A stretch of DNA of 64,000 nt from Natrinema hispanicum. GTDB lineage: Archaea; Halobacteriota; Halobacteria; Halobacteriales; Natrialbaceae. The DNA is taken from positions 124,001 to 188,000 of the forward strand of contig NZ_SHMP01000009.1 in assembly GCF_004217335.1 (NCBI RefSeq). The letters run 5' to 3'. Position numbers and translations under genes: made by a program. Under the pieces are notes generated by a model. The model made no database searches. It worked only from the letters and a program-made list of their open reading frames with translations, and was not told the origin of the DNA. Of the stretch, positions 1-9,027 are shown in pieces. Each line of letters opens with the position of its first letter. Within the stretch, counting starts at the first letter, position 1.

Positions 1-206
1 AGTCCTAGTTGATAGATGTCGCCTTCCTGAGTCAGGTACCCCGCCTCGATGAGTGTCGCGAGGTGGCTGTGAACTGTACTTGGGGCCAGATCCAGTTCCC
101 CGGCGAGTTCCGTCACTCGCCCGCCGCCGCGCTCTTTGAGTAACTCGATGATCTCGAATGAGGTCTGCGTCGTTGCGAGCGTGCGTGGTGCCGTGTTCTC
201 TGTCAT
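1..206 (-). CDS. IclR-family regulator, 5' end only
   Basis: The first 68 codons of a transcriptional regulator run off the left edge. The visible part is a winged helix-turn-helix: an ELLKERGGGRVTELAGELDL helix pair followed by the recognition segment APSTVHSHLATLIEAGYL. It closely resembles residues 15-60 of the regulator at 24432-25196 (same GGRVTE and LAPSTVHSHL strings), so the two are paralogous IclR proteins. The ATG at 206 lies about 25 bases downstream of an A/T-rich TATA-like stretch, as expected for a leaderless haloarchaeal transcript. The ligand domain is outside the window, so the effector cannot be guessed. Its likely targets are the neighbouring catabolic genes, which is inference. 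Confidence 0.85.
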   Translation of the reverse strand, partial: MTENTAPRTLATTQTSFEIIELLKERGGGRVTELAGELDLAPSTVHSHLATLIEAGYLTQEGDIYQLG

Positions 207-227
207 ACCATGACTTCACACAGCAGT

Positions 228-254
228 AATATAAATAATTCGCGATGCGCGAAT
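228..254 (-). promoter_or_regulatory. TATA box and palindrome upstream of IclR gene
   Basis: Read on the minus strand, ATTTATAT at about 228-236 sits 22-30 bases upstream of the ATG at 206. Immediately upstream of it lies a perfect palindrome, ATTCG-N7-CGAAT (238-254), which also reads as a 7-bp inverted repeat with a 3-base centre. A palindrome touching the TATA/BRE region of a regulator gene suggests autoregulation. The same half-site spacing recurs near the other IclR genes of the window. Confidence 0.5.
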
Positions 255-714
255 CGATCTTCTCGCTGAGGGTGCCATTGTGCCTCTTCTCTTATAAAGT
301 TCGCAGGATAGGAATTCTGTTTTTATTTGAGAAAGAGGTTGGCTAAAAATATCTGCGATCAGCGACATCAGATGGTGCCGACTACGGCGGTTTGACTTCA
401 AAACACCCGGTTTCGGCAGTCTAAGCGGTATTTGCCAGTACTATGGTAAATAATCCTGATAGTTGAATTCGCACATGCCGAATCATGATGTAATGTTAAA
501 TATATTATGTTTTCTCCCGTCACTGCTGGATATCTGGTCCTAAAACCTGATCGGCCGAGTTCGGATGGGTTGCTGGCTCTCACGGCAACTCGTCGTATCC
601 GAACTCGAAGATATAATTCGGGACCCGTGAAGGGGAGACTCTGAGCGCTGGACAGACTAGCTGGCGTGCAGCGTTAGCGCGATATCCCTGCGCTTGGTCG
701 TTGCAGTACGGCGC
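255..714. other. Intergenic, no gene recognised
   Basis: A/T-richer stretch between the divergent IclR gene and the 3' end of the beta-keto-acid cleavage enzyme. The short open frames here have no recognisable family and no coding-like composition. Nothing more can be supported. Confidence 0.5.
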
Positions 715-1569
715 TCAGAGGCCAAGGCGGTCTCGTGCGTCTGCGGGAGTCGCGACCGGCCGGTTGAGTTCGTCGGCGATTCGTGCAGCACGGCGAACCA
801 ACTGAGCGTTGCTCTCGGCGAGTTCGCCCTTGCGATAGTAGACGTTGTCCTCCATCCCGACGCGGACGTGCCCCCCCATGGCCATCGCCATTGTCGTCAT
901 TGGGAGTTGGTGTTTGCCGACCGCAAGACACTGCCACTCGACCGGATCTGGGAGGTTCTCAACGAAGGTGACGAGATTCCCCGGGCTCGCGGGCATCCCG
1001 TTTTGCATCCCGAAGATGACCGTCGCCCAGTAGGGGTCGTCAAGCAGTCCCTCGTCAATCAGGTGTTCGGCCTCTGGGATGTGACCCGGATTAAACAGCT
1101 CAAGCTCAGGCTTCACGCCGGCCTCGCGCATCCGTTCTGCGTACTCCTCATTCTGTTCGCGGGTGTTCACTGCGGTTCGCGTCTGGCCGAAGTTGACCGG
1201 CCCCAAATCGACCGTCGCCACCTCTGGGCGCGGTTCGGTCTCCAAGCACGGGGCGATACGCTCCTCGCGCGAGTAGATGCCCCCGCCGCCGGTCGTGAAG
1301 TTGACGATGATATCATCGCAGTACTCCTCGATCCGATCGCGCAGTTCTTGGTACCGCGTGATGTCTTTCGTGTTCTCGCCATCGTCGTCTCTCGCGTGCA
1401 GGTGAACCATTGACGCGCCGGCTTCCTCGCACGCTTGGATGTCCCTGGCGACCTCCTCGGGTTGTGTCGGGAGGTTTGGGTTCGCTTCTTTGCCGTGATG
1501 ACCGCCAGTCGTTGCGACACTGATGATTACCTCTTTTGAGAAGTAATCCTCGTAGCCACTGTATGCCAT
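715..1569 (-). CDS. Beta-keto acid cleavage enzyme (BKACE, DUF849)
   Basis: 284 residues, the usual length for the BKACE/3-keto-5-aminohexanoate cleavage family. These are Zn-dependent TIM-barrel enzymes that split a beta-keto acid with acetyl-CoA into acetoacetate and a CoA thioester. The metal ligand pair is visible as VHLHAR (H56, H58). The conserved C-terminal block is present too: a VRVGMEDN strand, a SNAQLVRR helix and the ATPADARDRLGL ending. The start at 1569 gives MAYSGYEDYF, with a T/A-rich TATA-like TATTTAAATAT about 30 bases upstream. It is divergent from the SDR at 1681, sharing a short promoter region. The BKACE family covers many substrates (carnitine, lysine and others), so the keto acid cannot be specified. 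Confidence 0.9.
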   Translation of the reverse strand: MAYSGYEDYFSKEVIISVATTGGHHGKEANPNLPTQPEEVARDIQACEEAGASMVHLHARDDDGENTKDITRYQELRDRIEEYCDDIIVNFTTGGGGIYSREERIAPCLETEPRPEVATVDLGPVNFGQTRTAVNTREQNEEYAERMREAGVKPELELFNPGHIPEAEHLIDEGLLDDPYWATVIFGMQNGMPASPGNLVTFVENLPDPVEWQCLAVGKHQLPMTTMAMAMGGHVRVGMEDNVYYRKGELAESNAQLVRRAARIADELNRPVATPADARDRLGL

Positions 1570-1680
1570 ACGGCTGCAGAATAAATTGACTGCTATTTAA
1601 ATATTCGTGTTGGCAAGGAGAAAGATCGGCTGTCGCACAGGATCTGGGACGAATTACTCACTAGATTTATGGTGTTGAAC

Positions 1681-2472
1681 ATGAGTTCACAGTATGTGAC
1701 TCACGATAGCACTGCAATTGTTACCGGCGGTGGTCGCGGTATCGGACAAGCGATCTGTGTAGAGTTAGCCAACCAAGGCTTCGACGTCGTCGTTGCGGAC
1801 ATCGACGACGGCGCGATGGACGAGACCGTAGCCCTAATCGAAGATGAAGGACAGACCGGCCTCCCAGTGTACACGGACCTCGGCGACGAAGCCAGCATTG
1901 AGTCGACCATCGATACAGTCGTTGAGAAGCTCGGATCGGTCGACGTTCTGGTGAACAACGCCGGCATCGCCGGCCCGACGACACCTTGTGAGGAAGTTGC
2001 GACCGACGAATGGAGACAGACCATCGCGGTTAACCTCACTGGCCCGTTCACGATGTGCCGTGCCGTCCTGCCGTACATGAAAGACGCTGGCTATGGACGA
2101 ATCGTCAACATCGCATCGGTCACCGGCAAACGCCCGCTCGTTAATCGGACTCCCTACGCGGCGACGAAGATGGGATTGATTGGCTTTACCCGCACGCTCG
2201 CGGCTGAAGTGGGTGAACATGATATCAACGTTAACGCCGTCTGTCCAGGCTCGGTCGATGGCCCGCGTATCAGGAGTGTATTCGAGAAACAGGCTGAAGC
2301 GAACGGACAAACGTACGAAGAAGTACGGAGCGATGTTGAGTCAGAGAGCGCACGCGGCGAACTCGTCCAGCGCGAGGACGTCGCTGACCTTGTCTCGTTT
2401 CTCTGCTCCGACGAGGCAGACCGCATCACGGGTCAGGACATCAATGTCTCCGCCGGCAAAGTGATGTACTGA
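1681..2472 (+). CDS. SDR-family oxidoreductase
   Basis: Short-chain dehydrogenase/reductase of 263 residues from the second Met (1681); an ATG at 1669 would add four residues. Rossmann motif TGGGRGIG is at about 15-22, NNAG is in the middle, and the catalytic Ser and Tyr-x-x-x-Lys lie in the segments NIASVTGK and TPYAATKMG. It is typical of FabG-like NAD(P)H-dependent alcohol/keto reductases. The gene sits between the divergent BKACE gene and a broken binding-protein copy, so it may oxidise or reduce a hydroxy/keto intermediate taken up by the ABC importer downstream. That assignment is inference. Confidence 0.9.
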   Translation: MSSQYVTHDSTAIVTGGGRGIGQAICVELANQGFDVVVADIDDGAMDETVALIEDEGQTGLPVYTDLGDEASIESTIDTVVEKLGSVDVLVNNAGIAGPTTPCEEVATDEWRQTIAVNLTGPFTMCRAVLPYMKDAGYGRIVNIASVTGKRPLVNRTPYAATKMGLIGFTRTLAAEVGEHDINVNAVCPGSVDGPRIRSVFEKQAEANGQTYEEVRSDVESESARGELVQREDVADLVSFLCSDEADRITGQDINVSAGKVMY

Positions 2473-2585
2473 CGTGGGACGACGTACTGCTCCCTGAGCG
2501 ACTGTTCACGGCGGCGGCTGCACCTTTCTCCCACCACTTGGATCGGCGGGACTGCCGTGTTGGCGAGGGATACTGTCGGGAATAC

Positions 2586-3155
2586 CAGAACGACGGTGTT
2601 GCCATCGGCGGTCACACGATCCTCGCGGAGAACGACATAGACGTCCCGATCGTCGGTATCGACGCCAGCGAACCCGGTCTCGCAAAGATCGACGAAGGCG
2701 CAATCACTGCTTCGGTCTCTGGGATGAGGCCGTGGCAGGAGGGATGGTCAGTCGCGAAGTGTCACGACTTCCTCAACGGGCACAAACTCACGCCGGCAGA
2801 GCGGATGATGTCGTTCAACGCACCAGTCTGCGTGAAAAAACCGAGTGAGTGGCGCGGAACAGTCGGGTGGCTTTCAGTCGTCGACGCCGCCGAGTATAAC
2901 GAGGCGATTTTCGAAGGGCAGACACCGTACGACTGGAAGACGATGTCCGTCGTCGAAGCCGGCGAAGATAGTTGGGACCCGCAGATCGACCTGCAGCCGA
3001 TGAACAAAGAGGTGATAAAGACGGTGCTTGCGTGGGATGAATCGGACAAGCCAAATGATTACTCGATACCGGACGTATACACGGACAGCGCCAAACAGCA
3101 GGAAATCACTGAACTGCACAAGAACCGCTTCACCAGCAACCCGCTAAAACAATAA
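2586..3155 (+). pseudogene. Truncated copy of sugar-binding protein gene
   Basis: The translated segment from about 2586 (NDGVAIGGHTILAEN) to the stop at 3153-3155 matches the last ~190 residues of the intact binding protein at 3632-4912 nearly end to end. Both share NAPVCV, FEGxTPYDW, SVVEAGEDSWDPQ and the ending NPLKQ/DPLKQ. The N-terminal half, the Tat signal and the lipobox are missing. An ATG at 2538 precedes it in frame, but its first ~15 residues do not match the family. I read this as the remnant of a tandem duplication with a 5' deletion joined to the SDR gene's 3' flank. Confidence 0.8.
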
Positions 3156-3590
3156 TTTGTTTGCCTGTTGAGAGAGAAACCATCGTGCTTGTTGGGAGTC
3201 TGACCCAGGAATAGAACACTGGCTCACGTTCCCGGATCTCTCGGAATTTCATAGATGTACGAGCGTGACCGCCAAGCGTGAGGAAGTAAGCCGAAAGACG
3301 CGGGCTCTATTGTCGGACAGGAAGTGCATGATGGGGATTGCTCAGTGGCCGTAGCCGACCTTCGTCTTGATTCTCTGTTCTGCTCATACAGACCGTATCA
3401 CAGGCAGTCCTGATCTGTAATATGGGCTAGGGCAGTAATGTCCCTACTGGCACAGTGGCAGACCAACCGGTGCAACAGCAGCGTAAGCCCCTGTGTGGTT
3501 GGATGGTTTAGTGAATCTGGATCTATCCTATGAACTCGAACGGATCAATCCTTATTCTGCCCACATGAGTATGGCTGTATGTACCATAAT
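3156..3590. other. Intergenic region upstream of ABC operon
   Basis: About 435 bases without a recognisable gene. It contains a small hairpin (GGGCAGTAATGTCCC-type, near 3427-3442) and otherwise no clear element. It probably holds the upstream control region of the ABC operon. Confidence 0.45.
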
Positions 3591-3599
3591 CTATATATA
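3591..3599 (+). promoter_or_regulatory. TATA box of ABC transporter operon
   Basis: CTATATATA lies 33-41 bases upstream of the ATG at 3632. This is the expected distance for an archaeal TATA box feeding a short-leader transcript. It supports 3632 as the start rather than the GTG at 3620. Confidence 0.6.
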
Positions 3600-3631
3600 G
3601 GGATTGTACAGAAACATAGGTGTGTATTCAC

Positions 3632-4912
3632 ATGGTAGGCAATCCCAGTAATCAGTCGAGACGGCGATTCATCAAACAAACAGCAGGTGCCGGGACGATG
3701 GCGGGCCTCGCTGGTATCGCAGGCTGTCTTCAGAGCGACTCTAGCGGAGGAAATACGTCGCTGGGTTCGATTGCGAATCTCCAGAACTCCTACTGGCTAT
3801 CCTGGAAGAAAGGCTACGAAGAGGCTGCAGAGGCGCTCGGCTACGAGACGAACCTCCAGACGAATGACGGGAACGTCACCACCCAGCAGGAGCAGTTTGA
3901 CACGGCGGTCGCCAGTAACACCGATACGATAATCGGACAGACGTACACGAACGCGGCGGCGATTTCGCTGGCGGAAACGTGTGTGGCAGCAGGTGTGCCG
4001 ACGATTCTGGCGGTGACCATCGCGGATTGGTACACGCCACAGGACGCGGGCGATGAGTACGTCCAGTTCTTCGCACCCCACTTCGTCAACCACGCCTACA
4101 CGGCAGCGAAGATCCTTTTCGAAGCGATGGGTGGCGAAGGCCGCTTCGTCCACATCGAAGGGAACCGGGGCACGGCACCGAACATCGGGCGAAACAAAGG
4201 TGTCGACCTGGCGCTCCAGGAGTACCCGGACATCGAGATGCTTGGTCCGCGTCTGCAGGGGAACTACATTCGGTCGGACTCACGCGACGCGATGGCAGAC
4301 AAGGTCTCACAGTTCGGTGACGACATCGACGGCTTCTTCGGACAGAACGACGCCGTCGCCATCGGCGGGAACACGATCCTCGAGGAAAACGGCATCGACG
4401 TGCCGACCGTCGGCATTGATGCCAGTGAACCTGGCCTTGCACAGATCGCCGAGGGGAAGATGACCGCCTCGGTCTCTGGGATGGGTCCATGGCAGGCCGG
4501 CTGGTCGCTCGTGAAGTGCCACGATTGGCTCAACGGGCATAAGCTCGCGCCAGCGGAGCGGATGATGTCGTTCAACGCGCCGGTTTGTGTGCAAAATCCT
4601 GATGAGTGGACTGATGTCGTTGAGCGACTTCCCGTTGTCGACGCTGCCGGGTACAACGAAGCGATTTTCGAGGGGGAGACACCGTACGACTGGGAGAAGA
4701 TGTCCGTTGTCGAAGCCGGCGAAGACAGCTGGGACCCACAGGTCGACCTGCAGCCGATGAGCCAGGAGGATATCAAGCAGGTGCTCGACTGGAAGGACGC
4801 GGACAAGCCGAACAACTACTCGATGCCGGATGCGTACACCGACAGCGGCGCACAGCAGGAGATCGCCCAACTCTACGAAGATCGGTTCACCAACGACCCC
4901 CTGAAGCAATGA
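3632..4912 (+). CDS. Sugar-type ABC substrate-binding lipoprotein
   Basis: 426 residues from the ATG at 3632. The N-terminus carries a twin-arginine signal (SRRRFIKQT), a hydrophobic stretch and a lipobox (GIAGC), so it is a Tat-exported, membrane-anchored lipoprotein as is usual in haloarchaea. The mature part has the periplasmic-binding-protein type I fold of the RbsB/AI-2 group, with repeated strands such as VDLALQEYPDIEML and AVAIGGNTILEENGIDVPTVGID. It is followed after 18 bases by a two-domain ATPase and a permease, so it delivers a pentose/polyol-like ligand to that importer; the exact sugar is unknown. A truncated duplicate lies upstream at 2586-3155. Confidence 0.92.
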   Translation: MVGNPSNQSRRRFIKQTAGAGTMAGLAGIAGCLQSDSSGGNTSLGSIANLQNSYWLSWKKGYEEAAEALGYETNLQTNDGNVTTQQEQFDTAVASNTDTIIGQTYTNAAAISLAETCVAAGVPTILAVTIADWYTPQDAGDEYVQFFAPHFVNHAYTAAKILFEAMGGEGRFVHIEGNRGTAPNIGRNKGVDLALQEYPDIEMLGPRLQGNYIRSDSRDAMADKVSQFGDDIDGFFGQNDAVAIGGNTILEENGIDVPTVGIDASEPGLAQIAEGKMTASVSGMGPWQAGWSLVKCHDWLNGHKLAPAERMMSFNAPVCVQNPDEWTDVVERLPVVDAAGYNEAIFEGETPYDWEKMSVVEAGEDSWDPQVDLQPMSQEDIKQVLDWKDADKPNNYSMPDAYTDSGAQQEIAQLYEDRFTNDPLKQ

Positions 4913-4930
4913 GAGAGGGTACTTGCACGA

Positions 4931-6523
4931 ATGTCCGAAACTGATATACATACCCTCAACACAAGTGAGGGTGTGAGTGACAGTATAGCATCAGCCGAGA
5001 ATCCTGTCAAGGGAGAGATTAGCCTCCGTGTTGAGAACGTCTCGAAATCATTCCGGCACGTCCAGGCGCTTTCGGACGTGTCTCTCGACATCCGTCGTGG
5101 GGAAGTCATCGGTCTGGTCGGCGAGAACGGCGCGGGAAAAAGCACGCTGTTGAACATCCTAACGGGTGTCCTCGAAGCGGACGAAGGCCAACTACATGTC
5201 GATGGGGAGTCCGTCGAGTTCACGGGTCCGCGGGAGGCGGCCGCCCACGGCGTCTCTCTCGTCCATCAAGAACAAGACGTTATTACGAACTTCCGTGGCT
5301 ACGAGAACCTGTACCTCGGCCGTGAAAAGGGACAGCTCGGCGTCCTCGACCGCGAGGAGATGAGCGAGGAGGCGCAGTCGTTCGTCGACGACCTCGGGAT
5401 CAATATCGACGTCGACGAGTTTGTCAAGGAATACTCGTTCAATGAGCGCCAGATGCTCGAAATTGCCAAGGCGTTCCACGTTTCGCAGAAGTCCGATAAC
5501 CCGGTTATCTTGCTTGACGAGCCGACCGCCGGACTTGAAGAGGCCGGTCGGGAACTTCTCTTCGAGTTGATTGACGACCTTAGAGACCGGGCGACATTCG
5601 TTTTCGTCTCGCACGAACTCGACGAGGTACTTTACGTCTCGGACCGCGTCTACGTTCTCAAAGATGGGAAACTCGTCGACGAGGTGTCAGCAGCGGAGGC
5701 GACGACTGATGACCTCCAGCAGAGCATGGTCGGTCGCGAGACGGCAGACGAGTACTACCGCGTCCCCGACCAGCGAACCGATTCCGAACTCGGTTCAGAG
5801 ACGTTTGGTGTTGAAAGACTAACGACTGAGGAAATCGGTCCGCTCTCGTTTTCGGTCAAAGAGGGGGAGATATTCGGCATCGTCGGCGTTGAGGGCTCTG
5901 GTAAGGAGCGACTTGGACGGGTACTGGCCGGCGACGTCGCGATGACCGACGGGACGATCCGGGTCAACGGCGAGGCCGTTAACGCCACGTCAGTAGCTGA
6001 CATGGTTGACGCCGGTGTCGGATACATCCCGAAAGACCGGAAATCAGAGGGCGTGTTGCTGTACCAGTCGGTCCGGACAAACACGTCGCTCGCGATGGTG
6101 CGGACGATGAACGGGAAACTCCCTCTACTCGATCGTGACGCGGAGCAACAGGCGACGGCTGACGCTATCGAGGAGCTTAGCATTAAGACACCTGGCTCGG
6201 ACACACTTGTCCACGGGCTGAGTGGTGGCAACCAGCAGAAAGTCGTCATCGCTCGCTGGCTCGCCCAGGACACGCCGATTCTCGTCATGGACAACGTGAC
6301 GCGCGGTATCGACGTCGGTGCTAAAGAAGAAGTATATCGCCTCTGTCGAGAACTGACCGATAAGGGCGTCTCTATCGTGTTTATCGGTGACGAACTCACG
6401 GAAGTCACCGGGATGTCGAACCGGATTGCCGTGATGAACGACGGCCAGTTCGCAGACAAGACGTTCGATGCCTCGGCTGGGAACAAGCCAACCGAAGAAG
6501 ACCTAATTCAGGAGATGATCTAA
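4931..6523 (+). CDS. Sugar ABC transporter ATPase, two ABC domains
   Basis: 530 residues with two tandem nucleotide-binding domains, as in RbsA/XylG/MglA. The first domain has Walker A GENGAGKST (about residue 70) and Walker B VILLDEPTAGL, with a degenerate signature at FNERQMLEIAKA. The second has a degenerate Walker A (GVEGSGKERLG), a strict signature LSGGNQQKVVIARWL and Walker B ILVMDNVTRGIDVG. A degenerate second P-loop is normal for this family. The stop codon ends at 6523 and the permease starts at 6524, so the two are translationally linked. Confidence 0.95.
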   Translation: MSETDIHTLNTSEGVSDSIASAENPVKGEISLRVENVSKSFRHVQALSDVSLDIRRGEVIGLVGENGAGKSTLLNILTGVLEADEGQLHVDGESVEFTGPREAAAHGVSLVHQEQDVITNFRGYENLYLGREKGQLGVLDREEMSEEAQSFVDDLGINIDVDEFVKEYSFNERQMLEIAKAFHVSQKSDNPVILLDEPTAGLEEAGRELLFELIDDLRDRATFVFVSHELDEVLYVSDRVYVLKDGKLVDEVSAAEATTDDLQQSMVGRETADEYYRVPDQRTDSELGSETFGVERLTTEEIGPLSFSVKEGEIFGIVGVEGSGKERLGRVLAGDVAMTDGTIRVNGEAVNATSVADMVDAGVGYIPKDRKSEGVLLYQSVRTNTSLAMVRTMNGKLPLLDRDAEQQATADAIEELSIKTPGSDTLVHGLSGGNQQKVVIARWLAQDTPILVMDNVTRGIDVGAKEEVYRLCRELTDKGVSIVFIGDELTEVTGMSNRIAVMNDGQFADKTFDASAGNKPTEEDLIQEMI

Positions 6524-7528
6524 ATGAGCGCTGACAACACGAATCCCGTTCAAGCATGGCTCAATGAACAACGCGAGCAACGAACACTACACGACTGGAT
6601 ACGGGATATCGGGCCGTTCGCGATGTTGTTTTTCCTCTCTGTACTGTTCGCAGTGGGGACACGCGAGTTTCTGACGTTCCAGAACCTGATCAACAACGTG
6701 GCGAAGAACAGTGCCTTCCTGCTGTTGGTCGCACTGGCTGGCACCTTTCCGATCCTCCAACAGAGTATTGACCTCTCGGTCGAGTCCATCGTCACACTGA
6801 CTGGCGTGTTGACGGTGGTTTTGATCTCCGAGTATCAGCTGGGACTGCTCGCCATCCCAATCGCCATCGGTGCCGGGATGCTCGCGGGGCTGGTCAACGG
6901 CGTCGTCTTCACGAAACTGAAGGTCCCGTCGTTCCTCGTTACACTCGGTACGCTGTCGGTCATGATGGGGGTTGCGCTCATCGTTACCGGCGGTTCGACA
7001 ATCACCTTCCGCAATCAGGCGATCCGGAACATTGCCACCGGGGCGTGGATTCCGGGCATCCCGAACCTCGTGATGTGGGGCCTGCTCATCTACGGTGCGA
7101 CCGTGTTCCTGGCCTGGCGGACGAAGTTCGGCCGCTACTGTTTCGCCCTCGGTGAGAACGAGCGTGTCGTCGAACTCGCCGGTGCGAAGGTCGACAGGTA
7201 CAAGATCTACCCGTTCGTCCTCTCGGGGCTGCTCTGTGGGACCGCGGGCGTCCTGCTCACCCTGCGCATTTCGTCGGCGTCGCCAAACATCGCTGGCGGG
7301 ATGATGCTGCCCAGTATTGCTGCTATCGTCATGGGCGGGACGGCACTGACCGGCGGCGTCGGTGGGCCACACCGGACCATCCTCGGCGTGCTGGTCATCG
7401 CTGTCCTGCAGAACGGAATGAACCTCCTGTCGATCAACCCGTTCGTCCAGGAGATCATCCTCGGCGTCGTGGTCGTCAGCGCAGTCGCGATGTCTATCGA
7501 CCGCGAGAAGATTGACGTGGTCAAGTAG
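6524..7528 (+). CDS. Sugar ABC transporter permease (RbsC-like)
   Basis: 334 residues, strongly hydrophobic, with about eight to ten membrane segments and the BPD_transp_2 signature. It contains the early strand NNVAKNSAFLLLVALAGTF, the QSIDLSVES loop, the GxLNG-type turn (AGLVNGVVF) and the ATPase-contact loop ALGENERVVELAGAKVDRYK. It is the last gene of the importer operon. Only one permease gene is present, so a homodimeric channel is expected. Confidence 0.94.
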   Translation: MSADNTNPVQAWLNEQREQRTLHDWIRDIGPFAMLFFLSVLFAVGTREFLTFQNLINNVAKNSAFLLLVALAGTFPILQQSIDLSVESIVTLTGVLTVVLISEYQLGLLAIPIAIGAGMLAGLVNGVVFTKLKVPSFLVTLGTLSVMMGVALIVTGGSTITFRNQAIRNIATGAWIPGIPNLVMWGLLIYGATVFLAWRTKFGRYCFALGENERVVELAGAKVDRYKIYPFVLSGLLCGTAGVLLTLRISSASPNIAGGMMLPSIAAIVMGGTALTGGVGGPHRTILGVLVIAVLQNGMNLLSINPFVQEIILGVVVVSAVAMSIDREKIDVVK

Positions 7529-7662
7529 ACGGCATCACGCTTTCGACTGCTGCATCGACATCAGCATCGATCGACGTGTGATCCGTTCGAAAAACTCGAG
7601 CGTTCGGGCGACCCAATACACGAATTGCCGTGCTGTGCCAGTGAGTTTTTGAGTCGTTTCGC

Positions 7663-8100
7663 TCAGTCGGGGCGGTTGCTGTATATCCGTTCGTGGCTGT
7701 GTGAGTAGATCTCGACGAGGTCCCCGTATGTATCTCGACAGTATGTCTGGGTGTATTGGTCATCGTCCTCGAATATCTGCCACACTTCGGAATAATGGTC
7801 ACCTCCGGCCTCATCGATACGCGTCGCTAAACCTTCGATGTCTTCGTCGATGACACAGAGGTGGAACAGCCCCGATTGAGTGGGATCAGGGTTCGGTTTG
7901 CCCTCGGTCGACTCGAATAGCGGATGAGGTTCGCCTTCATTTGGAGTGAGGTCGGGGCCGGATTCGTACTCGTGGAGATCCGTCCCACAGATCCCACAGG
8001 CCACCACGTCGATTCGGACGGCAGTCTCGCGGAGCGTTGGTTCGTCTACTGATTCGACTCGGAGGTCCTCGGGTCCGTGATAGTGTGCAACTCACATCAT
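7663..8100 (-). pseudogene. Chimeric relic: ADH N-terminus joined to VOC protein
   Basis: Reading the minus strand from the ATG at 8100, the sequence is MM-stop-VAHYHGPEDLRVES..., continuing into VVACGICGTDLHEYESGP and GEPHPL. That is the N-terminus of a zinc alcohol/butanediol dehydrogenase including the first catalytic Cys. A TGA at codon 3 (8092-8094) interrupts it. At about 7915-7918 the sequence changes to FESTEGKPNPDP... VDEAGG-like text and ends SHSHERIYSNRPD, which is the C-terminal half of a vicinal-oxygen-chelate (glyoxalase/dioxygenase) protein. A 114-residue frame from an internal GTG/ATG at 8007 remains open, but it joins two unrelated half-domains and is unlikely to fold as either. 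Confidence 0.75.
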
Positions 8101-8190
8101 CCACCACAATCTGGTGTCCTGTATTAAAAACTAGCTTATAACACTCGTACTGGCCGGGTGCGAGGCTCGAGAAAAGTCAGTGGGGTCCGA

Positions 8191-8946
8191 TCACACAGTG
8201 AATCCGCCGTCCATCACGAGGTTGTGACCGCTGACGTACGACGACTCATCACTGGCGAGAAACAGCGTTGCGTCGGCGACTTCCTCGGGCTGACCCGCCC
8301 GCCCGAGCGGCGTCTGATCGAGGAGATTGTCAGCTGTTTCGCCGTCTTTCGTCGTCATCGCCGTCTCGATGAACCCCGGATTGAGTGCGTTCACGCGGAT
8401 GTCGTTTTCTCCGTGTTCAACAGCTAGCTCTCGGGTCAGGTTCGTCACGCCCCCTTTCGAGGTGCAGTACAGCGAGGAGTTCTCTAGGCCGCGAATCCCA
8501 GCCATCGAGGACATGTTCACGATGACGCCGCCGTCGTCCTGGTCGACCATCTGCTGGATAGCTGCCTGACAGCCGAAATAGACCCCCTTGAGATTGATAT
8601 CCATCAGCCAGTCGTAGTCATCCTCGTCGGCCTCCTCGATGGGAAGCTGGCGTTCGACGCCTGCGTTGTTCACCATGACATCAAGCGAGCCGTACGCGTC
8701 GACCGTTGCCTCGACAACTTCCTGTAGGTCCGCGATCGAACTGACGTCACACTCGAGGAACTGCGCCTCGCCACCCGCATTGGTGATGAGTTCGTGTGTC
8801 GGTTCTCCACCCATTCGTGGGTCCTCACGGATGTCCGCGACTGTGATACTGGCACCTTCTTCTGCGAACCGGCGTGCAATAGCACGACCGTTGCCTGACG
8901 ATGCTCCAGTCACTATCGCAGCCTTACCGCTGAGTCTATCTCCCAT
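8191..8946 (-). CDS. SDR-family oxidoreductase
   Basis: 251 residues from MGDRLSGK (8946); an upstream in-frame ATG at 8973 would add nine residues. Standard SDR motifs are TGASSGNGRAIA (about 11-22), NNAG, and the catalytic Ser/Tyr/Lys in the segment MSSMAGIRGLENSSLYCTSK. The C-terminus is the GHNLVMDGGFTV type. It lies directly downstream of the aldehyde dehydrogenase gene (55 bases from its 3' end at 9028), on the same strand. An alcohol-to-aldehyde-to-acid relay is therefore plausible. The substrate is unknown. Confidence 0.92.
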   Translation of the reverse strand: MGDRLSGKAAIVTGASSGNGRAIARRFAEEGASITVADIREDPRMGGEPTHELITNAGGEAQFLECDVSSIADLQEVVEATVDAYGSLDVMVNNAGVERQLPIEEADEDDYDWLMDINLKGVYFGCQAAIQQMVDQDDGGVIVNMSSMAGIRGLENSSLYCTSKGGVTNLTRELAVEHGENDIRVNALNPGFIETAMTTKDGETADNLLDQTPLGRAGQPEEVADATLFLASDESSYVSGHNLVMDGGFTV

Positions 8947-9027
8947 ATCTATCCGTGGTGATTTTTCACACATAAGTGTTGTCGCTTTACTGGCGGCGAG
9001 AAATCGCAGAATCCGGCGGACAGCTGA

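Noticed and set aside
694..1413. 239-residue plus-strand open frame
   Set aside because: It lies opposite the beta-keto-acid cleavage enzyme, with no recognisable domain; a shadow of a GC-rich gene.
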